A stretch of 64,000 nt of DNA, from positions 1 to 64,000 of the forward strand of contig SFFB01000010.1 of the NCBI GenBank assembly GCA_004557035.1. The letters are read 5' to 3'. How positions within the stretch are numbered: the stretch's first letter is position 1; every line of letters begins with the position of its first letter. The position numbers and the translations under genes are program-made. Shown in pieces: positions 51,185 through 59,142 of this stretch. This DNA is from Bacteroidales bacterium. GTDB lineage: Bacteria; Bacteroidota; Bacteroidia; Bacteroidales; Bacteroidaceae. Below the pieces are notes generated by a model. That model saw only the letters and a program-made list of their open reading frames with translations. It was not told the DNA's origin and did not search any database.

Positions 51185-52042
51185 ATGAAAAAGGCAATTT
51201 GCCGCAACTGGTTCGTGCCTCAGGGCCTGCCGCTCACCGAGATGGATAAGCGCATCCTCTCGTTTCAAAACCGAGGAGAGATTGTGCCCACACGAGGGCT
51301 CATCAAAACGCCGGAACAGATTGAGGGCATCCGGCGCTCGGGCATCGTCAACACGGGTGTGCTCGACCTCGTTGAGCGTGAAATCCACGCCGGTATGACC
51401 ACAGCAGAGATAGACCGTTTGGTCTACGACTATACCACAAGCCACGGCGCCGTGCCCGCACCGCTCGGCTACGAAGGCTATCCCAAAAGCGTCTGCACAA
51501 GCATCAACGAGGTGGTGTGCCACGGCATACCCTCAGAAGACGAAGTGCTCGAAGAGGGCGATATCGTCAACGTCGACGTGTCCACCATTCTCGACGGCTT
51601 CTATAGCGACGCCTCGCGCATGTTCATCATCGGACAGACCACACCCGAAAAGGAAAAACTCGTCCGCGTGGCCCGCGAATGTCTCGAGGTGGGTATGAAG
51701 GCCGCCAAACCGTGGGGCTTCGTCGGCGACATAGGCAAGGCCATTGCCCGCCACGCCCACAAAAACGGCTTCAGCGTTGTGCGCGACCTCTGTGGACACG
51801 GCGTGGGACTGGAGTTTCACGAAGAACCTGAGGTGGAGCATTGGAACACACGCCGCAATGGTATGCTGCTCGTGCCCGGTATGGTCTTCACCATCGAACC
51901 TATGATCAACACCGGCACATGGGAGGTTTTCATCGACGAGGAAGATGGCTGGACTGTCGTGACCGAAGACGAATTGCCCTCGGCACAATGGGAGCACACC
52001 TTTGTCATGACCGAACACGGCCTTGAAATACTGACCCACTAA
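51185..52042 (+). CDS. map: Methionine aminopeptidase, type I, with N-terminal extension
   Basis: The 285-aa product removes the N-terminal Met from nascent proteins. The metal ligands are visible: Asp in VNVDVSTILDGFYSDASRM, His in LCGHGVGLEFHEEPE, and the Glu residues in FTIEPMINTG and the C-terminal EHTFVMTEHG. The catalytic domain starts near residue 38 (GLIKTPEQIEGIRRSG); the first 37 residues (MKKAICRNWFVPQGLPLTEM onward) form an extension of unknown role. ATG 51185 is preferred over a frame opening at 50903, because the promoter lies just upstream of it. Confidence 0.95.
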   Translation: MKKAICRNWFVPQGLPLTEMDKRILSFQNRGEIVPTRGLIKTPEQIEGIRRSGIVNTGVLDLVEREIHAGMTTAEIDRLVYDYTTSHGAVPAPLGYEGYPKSVCTSINEVVCHGIPSEDEVLEEGDIVNVDVSTILDGFYSDASRMFIIGQTTPEKEKLVRVARECLEVGMKAAKPWGFVGDIGKAIARHAHKNGFSVVRDLCGHGVGLEFHEEPEVEHWNTRRNGMLLVPGMVFTIEPMINTGTWEVFIDEEDGWTVVTEDELPSAQWEHTFVMTEHGLEILTH

Positions 52043-52050
52043 AACACAGC

Positions 52051-52080
52051 GCTCGCGCGCGTATATATAATAAGGTGTGG
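52051..52080. repeat. CGCG/TATA alternating element
   Basis: GCTCGCGCGCGTATATATAA then TAAGGTGTGG sits between map and tsaD. It is almost entirely alternating purine-pyrimidine. An inverted near-copy is at 62882-62912. Confidence 0.5.
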
Positions 52081-52113
52081 CTCGACACATCGCCGCCCCA
52101 CATCCACAGATTT

Positions 52114-53142
52114 ATGCAAGAAAAACCTGTAACGATACTGGCCATCGAGTCAAGTTGTGACGACACCTCGGCTGCCGTGATGCGCGACGGCGTGTTGCTT
52201 TCCAACGTGACCGCTTCGCAGGCCGTGCACGAGGCCTATGGTGGCGTGGTGCCCGAACTGGCATCGAGAGCCCACCAGCAAAACATCCTGCCCGTCGTGG
52301 ACCAGGCACTGGCACGAGCCGGAGTGGCCAAGGCTGATTTGTCGGCCGTCGGCGTCACGCTCGGACCGGGTCTGATGGGATCGCTCCTTGTCGGCGTGTC
52401 GTTTGCCAAAGGCATGGCCATTGGTCTGGGCATCCCCCTCGTTGAAGCCAACCACCTGCAAGGTCACATCTTGGCCAATTTTATCCGCGCCGAGGGCGAC
52501 GACCATACGCCGCCGCCTTTCCCGTTTCTCTGTCTGCTGGTTAGCGGCGGCAACACCGCCATCGTGCGCGTCGATGCCCCGGATAGTTTCACCATGCTCG
52601 GACAGACCATCGATGATGCCGCAGGCGAGGCTATGGACAAGTGTGCCAAAGTGATGGGACTGGGTTATCCCGGCGGCCCCATCATTGACCGTCTGGCCCG
52701 ACAGGGCAATCCTGACGCCTTCACCTTTGCCCGTCCCCACGCCCACGGACTCGACTTCAGTTTCAGCGGTCTGAAGACGTCGTTCCTCTACTTCCTTCGC
52801 GACGCTCTCAAGACCGACCCCGACTTCATCCAAAACCACAAGGCCGACCTTGCGGCTTCGCTCGAGAAGACTATTGTCACGATGCTTATGCGCGGTCTTG
52901 ACAAGGCCGTCAAAGAGACCGGCATCCGCCACGTGGCATTGGCCGGCGGCGTCTCGGCCAACACGGCCCTCAGGGCCGCTTTCGAGCAGCGACGCGACAA
53001 GGCCGGATGGACCGTCTACGTGCCTCGTTTCTCCTACACCACCGACAACGCCGCCATGATTGCCATGGTCGCGCACTTCAAATACCTCAAAGGTGAGTTT
53101 TGCCCCTTGGACAAGCCGGCCTTTTCGAGGACGGTGATTTAA
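52114..53142 (+). CDS. tsaD: tRNA N6-adenosine threonylcarbamoyltransferase TsaD
   Basis: The 342-aa product is the catalytic subunit that transfers threonylcarbamoyl to A37 of ANN-reading tRNAs. It starts MQEKPVTILAIESSCDDTSA. The metal-binding pair is in EANHLQGHI (about 109-117), LVSGGNTAIV holds the nucleotide loop, and LAGGVSANTALR lies near 285. Length is standard. I chose the ATG at 52114; a GTG upstream at 52075 would add residues overlapping the alternating element. TsaB is encoded at 20949. Confidence 0.96.
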   Translation: MQEKPVTILAIESSCDDTSAAVMRDGVLLSNVTASQAVHEAYGGVVPELASRAHQQNILPVVDQALARAGVAKADLSAVGVTLGPGLMGSLLVGVSFAKGMAIGLGIPLVEANHLQGHILANFIRAEGDDHTPPPFPFLCLLVSGGNTAIVRVDAPDSFTMLGQTIDDAAGEAMDKCAKVMGLGYPGGPIIDRLARQGNPDAFTFARPHAHGLDFSFSGLKTSFLYFLRDALKTDPDFIQNHKADLAASLEKTIVTMLMRGLDKAVKETGIRHVALAGGVSANTALRAAFEQRRDKAGWTVYVPRFSYTTDNAAMIAMVAHFKYLKGEFCPLDKPAFSRTVI

Positions 53143-53187
53143 TCCGGCATTCTTTCATTAACATCAGTAATATAAAACATACGACAC

Positions 53188-53697
53188 ATGGAATTAGATC
53201 TTAAACTTGTAAGCCGAGAGATTAACGAAATACTCTGGCAAAACCACAAGACACTTTCAACAGCCGAAAGTTGCACCGCAGGCCGCATTGCCAGCGTGAT
53301 TACAGCCGTGCCGGGCAGTTCCACATATTTCAAGGGCGGTCTCATCTGCTACGCCGACGAGGTGAAGGAGCAGTTGCTCGGAGTCAGTGCCGACGTCATT
53401 GCTGAGAAGACGGCCGTCTGTGAGGAGGTGGTGAAGCAAATGGTTGCTGGTGCCAACAAGCTCTTTGGCACGGACTACGCCGTGGCCATCAGCGGTTTTG
53501 CCGGCCCCGGTGGCCCCGACGGCGGCCGCAGCGGCGTCATCGTGGGCACTATCTGGATTGCCGTGGGTAATGCCGACAAGATGGAGACCGTGATGATAGA
53601 AGAAGACAACGGCCGCGACAAAAATCTTGCGTCAGCCACAGCCACGGCTATGCGTATGCTCCGCGATTTCCTCAAGAAGGATCTCGAAGAGGCATAA
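53188..53697 (+). CDS. CinA-family nicotinamide-nucleotide amidohydrolase (PncC-like)
   Basis: The 169-aa product is the stand-alone C-terminal domain of CinA, which deamidates NMN to nicotinate mononucleotide in pyridine-nucleotide salvage. The core is LSTAESCTAGRIASVITAVPGSS (split here by the conserved Ser), then YKGG-like FKGGLICYADEVKEQLLG and ISGFAGPGGPDGGRSG. The N-terminal molybdopterin-binding-like domain of full CinA is absent, as is common. It lies 45 bases after tsaD and ends before a terminator at 53730. Confidence 0.92.
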   Translation: MELDLKLVSREINEILWQNHKTLSTAESCTAGRIASVITAVPGSSTYFKGGLICYADEVKEQLLGVSADVIAEKTAVCEEVVKQMVAGANKLFGTDYAVAISGFAGPGGPDGGRSGVIVGTIWIAVGNADKMETVMIEEDNGRDKNLASATATAMRMLRDFLKKDLEEA

Positions 53698-53729
53698 GCT
53701 TCCGCGCCGACTTCTTACAGACGAAAAAT

Positions 53730-53770
53730 AAAAAGTGCCGGTCCCCGTTATGGTGGGTCGGCACTTTTTT
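53730..53770. terminator. Bidirectional terminator between cinA and gltA
   Basis: AAAAAGTGCCG and CGGCACTTTTT enclose an 18-base loop, with A- and T-runs on the outside. It ends map-tsaD-cinA (+) and the citrate synthase operon (-). Confidence 0.88.
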
Positions 53771-53808
53771 ATGTTTCACTTTATGCTGATAAAAGCCCGA
53801 AGGCGTCC

Positions 53809-55158
53809 TCAACGGTTGGCCAGCGGCACATATTCGTTTTCGTCGGCCACACAGCGATAGGCCGGGCGGATGATGCGTTTGCCCTCAAAGTTGAGCTCTT
53901 CGTTGCGGTGGGCACACCAGCCCACGATGCGCGACATGGCAAAGAGCGGCGTGTAGATGTCGACCGGCAGGCCGATGAGATCGTAGACAAAGCCGGAATA
54001 AAAGTCCACGTTGGCGCAGAGCGTCTTGCCGCGGCCTTTGACGGCATACACCGTCTCAATGGCAATGCGCTCCAAGCGTTCGAGAAACTCAAACTCGTTG
54101 GTGCGGCCTTTCTCGGCAGCCAGGTCGCGGGCCATTTCCTTAAGCAACACCGCACGCGGGTCGGAGAGCGTGTAGACGGCGTGGCCTATGCCATAGATGA
54201 GGCCCGTGCCGTCGTAGACTTCGCGCTTGAGAATGCGTTTGAGATAGGTGGCGATTTCTCTTTCGTCCGTCCAGTCTTTGAGTGCGCCTTTGATGTGTTC
54301 AATCATCTCGTGCACCTTGATGTTGGCGCCGCCGTGCTTGGGACCTTTGAGCGAGCCGATGCCTGCGGCGATAGACGAATAGGTGTCGGTGGCCGTCGAC
54401 GACGTGACGCGCACGGTGAACGTCGAGTTGTTACCGCCACCGTGCTCAGCGTGAAGCATGAGCAGGAGGTCGAGCGTACGGGCGTCGAGTTGCGTGTAGC
54501 GCGGCCCCTTGAGCATATAAAGGAAGTTCTCGGCAATGCTAAGTTCCTTCTGCGGGTGGCGTATGTGGAGCGAACGTCCGAGCGTCTTGTGGCGCAGCAT
54601 ATTATAGGCGTAGGCGATTATCGTAGGGAATTTCGACACCAGTTCGATACTTTGGCGCATCAGGTTGTCGCGGGAGATGTCGTCGGGCGTATCGTCGTAA
54701 GTGTAGAGCTCAAGCACACTGCGTGCCAAGATATTCATGATGTTGCTGCCCTCAAGCTCAATGATGTTGAGCGTGGTTTTGGGCATAAGCGGCATATTGT
54801 CAAAGATGAGTTCCTTGAAGCCTGCCAACTCTTCGGCGTCGGGAAGTTTGCCCGAAAGCAGGAGAAAGGCCGTTTCCTCAAAGCCGAAGCGTTTTTCGTC
54901 CATAATGGCGTGGGCCAGGTCGGCAATCTCGTAGCCACGGAAATAGAGCCGACCCTCGATAGGCTGCAGCCCGTCTGCTGTGCGCTCATAGCCCACAACG
55001 TTGCCGATATTGGTCAGACCCACGAGCACGCCCGTGCCGTTTTCATTGCGCAAGCCACGTTTCACGTCGAGCTTCTTGAAGAGTTCGGCATCTATCTTGA
55101 TGCAGCCCTTCATGTCGTCCGAGAGCTTGTAGATGAGGTATTCTTTTTTTGTCGTCAT
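53809..55158 (-). CDS. gltA: Citrate synthase
   Basis: The 449-aa product condenses oxaloacetate and acetyl-CoA. Catalytic-region motifs include MLHAEHGGGNNSTFTVRVT (His), GSLKGPKHGGANIKVHEMI (second His) and NVDFYSGFVYDLIGLP (Asp), as in the longer bacterial class. The start MTTKKEYLIYKL gives the usual Bacteroidetes length. An ATG at 55182 overlaps the icd stop by ATGA and would add eight residues; it may couple translation. It follows icd in an acn-icd-gltA operon. Confidence 0.94.
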   Translation of the reverse strand: MTTKKEYLIYKLSDDMKGCIKIDAELFKKLDVKRGLRNENGTGVLVGLTNIGNVVGYERTADGLQPIEGRLYFRGYEIADLAHAIMDEKRFGFEETAFLLLSGKLPDAEELAGFKELIFDNMPLMPKTTLNIIELEGSNIMNILARSVLELYTYDDTPDDISRDNLMRQSIELVSKFPTIIAYAYNMLRHKTLGRSLHIRHPQKELSIAENFLYMLKGPRYTQLDARTLDLLLMLHAEHGGGNNSTFTVRVTSSTATDTYSSIAAGIGSLKGPKHGGANIKVHEMIEHIKGALKDWTDEREIATYLKRILKREVYDGTGLIYGIGHAVYTLSDPRAVLLKEMARDLAAEKGRTNEFEFLERLERIAIETVYAVKGRGKTLCANVDFYSGFVYDLIGLPVDIYTPLFAMSRIVGWCAHRNEELNFEGKRIIRPAYRCVADENEYVPLANR

Positions 55159-55178
55159 AGTCTGGTTTTTGTGTGAAG

Positions 55179-56366
55179 TCATTGGATGCGTGCGGCAATT
55201 TCTTCGGCAAAAGCCTTAGTACCCAAGCTCGTGCCGTCTGGCATCAGGCGGGCCAGGTCTGCCGTGGCGCGACCTTCTGAAAAACTTGCCTCAAGGGCTT
55301 CGGTAATGAGCGTGGCGGCTTCGTGCCATCCCATATATTGCAGCATCATCACGGCCGAGAGAATGATGGAGCAGGGATTGACGATGTCTTTTCCGGCAAT
55401 GTCGGGGGCCGTGCCGTGAGTGGCTTCAAAGAGTGCATTGCCTGTGGCGTAGTTGATGTTGGCTCCGGGGGCTATGCCGATGCCGCCCACCTGTGCCGCC
55501 AGCATGTCAGAGATATAGTCGCCGTTGAGGTTGAGCGTGGCAATGACGCTGTAGTCGGCCGGACGGATGAGGGCGTTTTGGAGAAAAGCGTCGGCGATAC
55601 AGTCTTTCACCGTCAGACGGCCGCTTTCGATTTCTTCCTTAAATTCCCGTTGGGCCAGTTCGTAACCCCACGACTTGAAGCCGCCTTCGGTGAACTTCAT
55701 GATGTTGCCCTTGTGCACCAGCGTCACTGAGGGGAGGCCATTGTCAAGCGCATAGCGAATGGCCGAACGGATGAGGCGCTCACTGCCTTCTTTCGAAACG
55801 GGTTTGACGCCAAACGAAGAAGTTTCGGGGAAGCGCACTTTCGTCACGCTCATCGTGTCGTGGAGGAACTGATAGAATTGCGCGGCCTCGGGCGTGCCGG
55901 CCTGCCATTCGATGCCGGCATAGATGTCTTCGGTGTTTTCTCTGAAGATGACCATATCTACGGCCTCGGGATGCTTCACCGGTGAGCAGACGCCCTTGAA
56001 CCAGCGCACGGGGCGCAGGCATACGTAGAGGTCGAGTCCCTGACGCAGGGCGACGTTGAGCGAACGGATGCCGCCGCCCACGGGCGTAGTCAGCGGACCT
56101 TTGATACCGACATGGTAGGTGCGGAATGCCTCCATCGTTTCGTCGGGCAGGCTCTTGCCGGTCTGTTTAAAGGCTTTGCCGCCGGCCAAAACCTCGAGCC
56201 AATCGATTTGGCGTTTGCCGCCGTAAGCCACGCTAACGGCACGGTCTACGACCTGCTGCATGGCAGGTGTGATCTCGGCGCCAACGCCGTCGCCGGTAAC
56301 GAAGGGAATGGTGGGGCAGTCGGGAACGATGAGGCTGCCGTCTTGGCGAATGGTTATCTTGCTCAT
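55179..56366 (-). CDS. icd: NADP-dependent isocitrate dehydrogenase
   Basis: The 395-aa product oxidises isocitrate to 2-oxoglutarate. Early motif IPFVTGDGVGAEITPAM, the isocitrate-binding Ser/Asn/Arg cluster near 100-130 (GGIRSLNVALRQGLDLYVCLRP), Lys/Tyr in FRENTEDIYAGIEW, and DYSVIATLNLNGDYISD (metal Asp residues) are all present. E. coli-type homologues use NADP. It is 60 bases after acnA and runs into citrate synthase. Together the three make 2-oxoglutarate for glutamate synthesis. Confidence 0.95.
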   Translation of the reverse strand: MSKITIRQDGSLIVPDCPTIPFVTGDGVGAEITPAMQQVVDRAVSVAYGGKRQIDWLEVLAGGKAFKQTGKSLPDETMEAFRTYHVGIKGPLTTPVGGGIRSLNVALRQGLDLYVCLRPVRWFKGVCSPVKHPEAVDMVIFRENTEDIYAGIEWQAGTPEAAQFYQFLHDTMSVTKVRFPETSSFGVKPVSKEGSERLIRSAIRYALDNGLPSVTLVHKGNIMKFTEGGFKSWGYELAQREFKEEIESGRLTVKDCIADAFLQNALIRPADYSVIATLNLNGDYISDMLAAQVGGIGIAPGANINYATGNALFEATHGTAPDIAGKDIVNPCSIILSAVMMLQYMGWHEAATLITEALEASFSEGRATADLARLMPDGTSLGTKAFAEEIAARIQ

Positions 56367-56426
56367 GGGAATGTGGTTTGCTGGGTTAAGGATTTGGGAT
56401 GATAATTAGATACGAAACGGACTGTT

Positions 56427-58667
56427 TTATTGTGCTTCTGCAGCCAGACAGCCTAAGGCCGAGCCGGCGCGGAACCACGCAATCTGTTGCGCGTTGTAGG
56501 TGTGGAGTGCCTTGATGGTGTCGCTTGTGCCGTCGGCGTGATTGACAACCACCTCGATGGGCTCTCCGGGCTTGATGCCGCTGCATTTCACCGTCAGACG
56601 GTCGCTTTCGAGAATTTTGTCGTAGTCTGCAGGCGAGGCAAAGGTGAGTGCGAGCACGCCCTGCTTTTTCAGGTTCGTCTCATGGATGCGGGCAAAACTT
56701 TTGGCCAAAATCACCTTAACACCCAAGAAGCGCGGCTCCATAGCGGCGTGCTCACGGCTTGAGCCTTCGCCATAATTGTCTTCGGCCACGACAATCGTGC
56801 CACCGCCGGCCTGTTTCACTGCCTTGGCCACAGCCCAAACGGCCTCTTTCTCGCCACTCAGCGGATTGGTCACGGCACCCGTCTGACCCGTGAAGGCATT
56901 GACGGCGCCAAGGAGCAGGTTTTGCGAAATGTTCTCAAGATGACCGCGGAAGCGCAGCCACGGGCCGGCCATAGAGATGTGGTCGGTGGTGCACTTGCCT
57001 TGTGTTTTGATGAGCAGGTAGAGGTTGTCGAAGTCCTTGCCATCCCAGGGCTTAAAGGGTTCGAGGCGTTGCAGACGCTCGCTGTCGGGCCGGATGATGG
57101 GTTCGGGAGCGTCGGCCTTGGGGGCTTCATAGCCCTCGGTGGCGGGACGGAGAAAGCCTGCTTCGGGCAGGTCGGCGTCGGCCGGTGGCGTTAGAGCCTT
57201 CATCTCGGGCAAGAGCGCCGGATGGCGGCTCAGCGAAGCGGTGAAGGCATATCCGGCTGCCGTCTCGGGCGAGGTGATGAACGCGTGCGTATTGGGGTTG
57301 CCGTCGGCACGTTTGGCAAAGTTGCGGTTGAAGGTTGTGATGATGCTGTTGCGGCGTGTGGGGTCATCGGTCTTGCGTTTCCACTGTCCGATGCAGGGTC
57401 CGCAAGCGTTGGCCATTATCACAGCACCCGCCTGTTTGAAGATGTCGATGAGACCGTCACGCTCGGCGGTGGCCAGGATTAGTTCAGAGCCGGGATTGAT
57501 GATGAGTTCGGTCTTGATTTCAAGCCCTGCCTTCATACCGGCCTCAATCACGGCAGCGGCGCGGTGCAGGTCTTGATAAGACGAGTTGGTGCACGAGCCG
57601 ATGAGCACTACGTCTATTTTGTCGGGATAGCCTGAGGCTTTCACCTTTTCGGCCATATCGGCCACCGTGCATGCCGCGTCGGGCGTGAAGGGACCGTTCA
57701 CGAAGGGCGTCAGAAGGCTCAGGTCAATTTCAATCACTTGGTCAAAATAGTCTTCGGGCTTAGCCGTCACTTCAGGGTCGGCTTTCAGGTCGTCGGCACA
57801 GGCACTTGCCATTTCGGCCACGTCGGGGCGTCCGGTGGCTGTGAGGTAGCGGGCCGTTTTGTCGTCGTAGGGGAAGATGGAAGTCGTGGCACCCACTTCG
57901 GCCCCCATGTTGCAGATGGTGGCACGTCCGGTGCACGAGAGCGAAGCCACGCCTTCGCCAAAATATTCAATGACGGCGTTGGTGCCGCCTTTGGTGGTAA
58001 GCAGGCCGGCCAGTTTCAGAATGACGTCTTTAGGCGACGCCCAGCCGCTCAGACGGCCTGTGAGTTTCACGCCGATGAGGCGCGGCACTTTCAACTCCCA
58101 AGGCATGCCCACCATCACATCGACAGCGTCGGCACCACCTACGCCCACGGCCACCATGCCAGCACCGCCGGCGTTGGGAGTGTGCGAGTCGGTGCCCACC
58201 ATCATACCGCCGGGAAAAGCGTAGTTTTCCAGAACAATCTGGTGGATTATGCCAGCGCCGGGCCGCCAGAAACCTATGCCGTAGCGTGCGGCGGCCGATT
58301 TGAGGAAGTCGTAGACTTCGGCGTTGGTCTGATTGGCCGTGGCGAGGTCGGTCTTGGCTCCGTCGGTGGCGCAAATCAAGTGGTCACAATGCACCGTGGC
58401 AGGCACGGCCGACTCCGTCCTGCCGGCGTTCATGAATTGCAGCAGGGCCATCTGTGCCGTAGCATCTTGCATGGTCACACGGTCGGGGTGGAAACCGGCA
58501 TAGTCTTCACCGCGCTTCAGCGGCGTGGCGGGGAGCGGTGAAGCCAGGTGGGCAAAAAGCACCTTCTCAGCGTAGGTCAGTGGTCGCGCCAGGCGCGTGC
58601 GCACTTGGGCAACTTTCTCGGTGTATGCCGCATAAAAACGGCTCAGCATATCCTTATCGTAGGCCAT
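56427..58667 (-). CDS. Aconitate hydratase
   Basis: The 746-aa product interconverts citrate and isocitrate. It has the mitochondrial-type size. Cluster ligands are visible: Cys in LIGSCTNSSYQDL and the CGPC pair in MANACGPCIGQW. The substrate-binding C-terminal domain has GEGSSREHAAMEPRFLG. The start MAYDKDMLSRFY is typical of the Bacteroidetes form. It is the first gene of the acn-icd-gltA operon and lies head-to-tail behind a gene-free stretch that carries repeat copy D on the other strand. Confidence 0.95.
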   Translation of the reverse strand: MAYDKDMLSRFYAAYTEKVAQVRTRLARPLTYAEKVLFAHLASPLPATPLKRGEDYAGFHPDRVTMQDATAQMALLQFMNAGRTESAVPATVHCDHLICATDGAKTDLATANQTNAEVYDFLKSAAARYGIGFWRPGAGIIHQIVLENYAFPGGMMVGTDSHTPNAGGAGMVAVGVGGADAVDVMVGMPWELKVPRLIGVKLTGRLSGWASPKDVILKLAGLLTTKGGTNAVIEYFGEGVASLSCTGRATICNMGAEVGATTSIFPYDDKTARYLTATGRPDVAEMASACADDLKADPEVTAKPEDYFDQVIEIDLSLLTPFVNGPFTPDAACTVADMAEKVKASGYPDKIDVVLIGSCTNSSYQDLHRAAAVIEAGMKAGLEIKTELIINPGSELILATAERDGLIDIFKQAGAVIMANACGPCIGQWKRKTDDPTRRNSIITTFNRNFAKRADGNPNTHAFITSPETAAGYAFTASLSRHPALLPEMKALTPPADADLPEAGFLRPATEGYEAPKADAPEPIIRPDSERLQRLEPFKPWDGKDFDNLYLLIKTQGKCTTDHISMAGPWLRFRGHLENISQNLLLGAVNAFTGQTGAVTNPLSGEKEAVWAVAKAVKQAGGGTIVVAEDNYGEGSSREHAAMEPRFLGVKVILAKSFARIHETNLKKQGVLALTFASPADYDKILESDRLTVKCSGIKPGEPIEVVVNHADGTSDTIKALHTYNAQQIAWFRAGSALGCLAAEAQ

Positions 58668-59142
58668 AATATGTATATTTATTCCAATTTTGGGTTATTT
58701 TATTCAGAAAGTCGGTTTGTTTTTGCTGTTTATGGTTTGAAACCGCGACAAAGTTACAAAAATACTGCATATAATGCTTCTCTTTATTCATTTTATTATT
58801 CAAAAACCGCCAAAATGTATCATTTGTTGATTTGAATATTATGCAAAACCGTCGGTGTCTGTGCTTGTCTTTTGTGTCAAGCGCCGGAGGAATTATATTT
58901 GTACAAAGAGAAAGAAAGAGAGGCTTTGCAGGCCTCTCTTTCTTGTTTTCAGGCGTTTACGGGGCTAAGGACAGTTTTTTCTGCGATAGGGACAGTTTTT
59001 CTTGGCCCTATTCCCGTGTATATTTTCATAGGTTCTGGTTTTTCAAAACCCTTTTTCGGCGTGTTTTTGTGCGTTTGGCGTCGTTGTGAAAAGTTGGGAC
59101 GTTAAAAAATCTCTATTTGCGTCACGCCGGACCGCATTTTTG
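58668..59142. other. Gene-free region upstream of the aconitase operon
   Basis: These 475 bases hold AT-rich sequence next to the aconitase start and repeat copy D (58893-59028). No clear minus-strand TAnnTTTG was identified for the operon. No other feature is seen. Confidence 0.5.
58893..59028 (+). repeat. Promoter-hairpin repeat, copy D
   Basis: TATATTTG (58893-58900) precedes a perfect 13-bp hairpin (AAGAAAGAGAGGC 58911-58923, GCCTCTCTTTCTT 58931-58943). The tail is GTTTACGGGGCTAAGGACAG, TTTTTTCTGCGATA and GGGACAGTTTTTC. It is the clearest member of the family. Confidence 0.65.

Noticed and set aside
53908..55176. A 422-codon open frame on the plus strand
   Set aside because: It is antisense to citrate synthase over almost its whole length and has no recognisable motif.
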